A stretch of DNA of 64,000 bases from the NCBI GenBank assembly GCA_902776375.1, contig CACYPV010000005.1, forward strand, positions 1 to 64,000, written 5' to 3'. The translations under genes were made by a program, and so were the position numbers. Source of the DNA: an uncultured Ruminococcus sp. Lineage in GTDB: Bacteria > Bacillota > Clostridia > Oscillospirales > Acutalibacteraceae. The notes under the pieces were generated by a model. That model had not been told where the DNA came from. It saw only the letters and a list, made by a program, of their open reading frames with translations, and did no database searches. This document shows positions 63,869 through 64,000 of this stretch, one piece after another (the stretch's first letter is position 1; each line of letters begins with the position of its first letter).

Positions 63869-64000
63869 ACGCTCCTTATTGTCACAAACTTCAAACAGTA
63901 TAACAGAAAAAAACACAGTTTTCAATACGTAAAATCAATGTTTCCGTAAAAATCCAACATATCGTGTTTTTTTATTTTTATTTTATTGACTTTGCCCATA

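Overview
The window looks like chromosome of an anaerobic, spore-forming member of the Clostridia, most likely Oscillospiraceae/Ruminococcaceae. The evidence is a ruminococcal type I dockerin, Spo0A next to SpoIVB, a BofA-like protein, a DUF4364 protein, a bacterial V-type ATPase operon, a stand-alone AICAR transformylase paired with an archaeal-type (PurO-like) IMP cyclohydrolase, and GC-rich core genes broken up by AT-rich accessory DNA. Genus and species cannot be set from the sequence alone.

Region by region. 1-9.4 kb is an accessory patchwork: a truncated fic fragment, an AT-rich two-gene unit (radical SAM protein plus a phosphoribosyltransferase-like protein), a truncated dockerin gene, a complete but decayed IS66 element (3324-5819), a broken HTH-Fic gene, a strong promoter with a structured RNA ahead of a winged-helix protein, an orphan IS66 end, and an XRE/zinc-ribbon regulator. 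9.5-18.1 kb is a nine-gene V-ATPase operon on the minus strand, with a complete set of Na+ ligands in the rotor subunit. 18.4-23.7 kb holds uvrA, rmuC and an S1-domain protein. 23.8-26.8 kb is a TPP-riboswitch-controlled thiamine-precursor ABC transporter. 26.9-33.7 kb is a second AT-rich island: a large serine recombinase, an intact Fic protein, two copies of a structured repeat, a caspase-like protein, a HAD hydrolase, and two genes truncated at one junction. From 33.8 kb to the end is core DNA: pyrE, radC, uvrB, a divergent type II topoisomerase pair, secG, bofA, nfeD/SPFH, the purE-F-M-N-O-H-D operon, a Wzz-like lipoprotein, spo0A, spoIVB, a P-type ATPase, cca, malic enzyme, the RNase P RNA, two flavoproteins and a small export protein.

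The core genes cover nucleotide synthesis, excision repair, ion energetics and sporulation. The most unusual signals are: a Spo0A whose receiver has Glu at the phospho-acceptor position; a radical SAM/PRTase-like gene pair in mobile DNA; a duplicated, apparently covarying structured element upstream of a caspase gene; a promoter-driven structured RNA before an unknown winged-helix gene; and a genome-wide-looking family of 7-bp tandem repeat arrays, each unit carrying a stop triplet, that overlap the stop codons of uvrB, purF and a flavoprotein gene.
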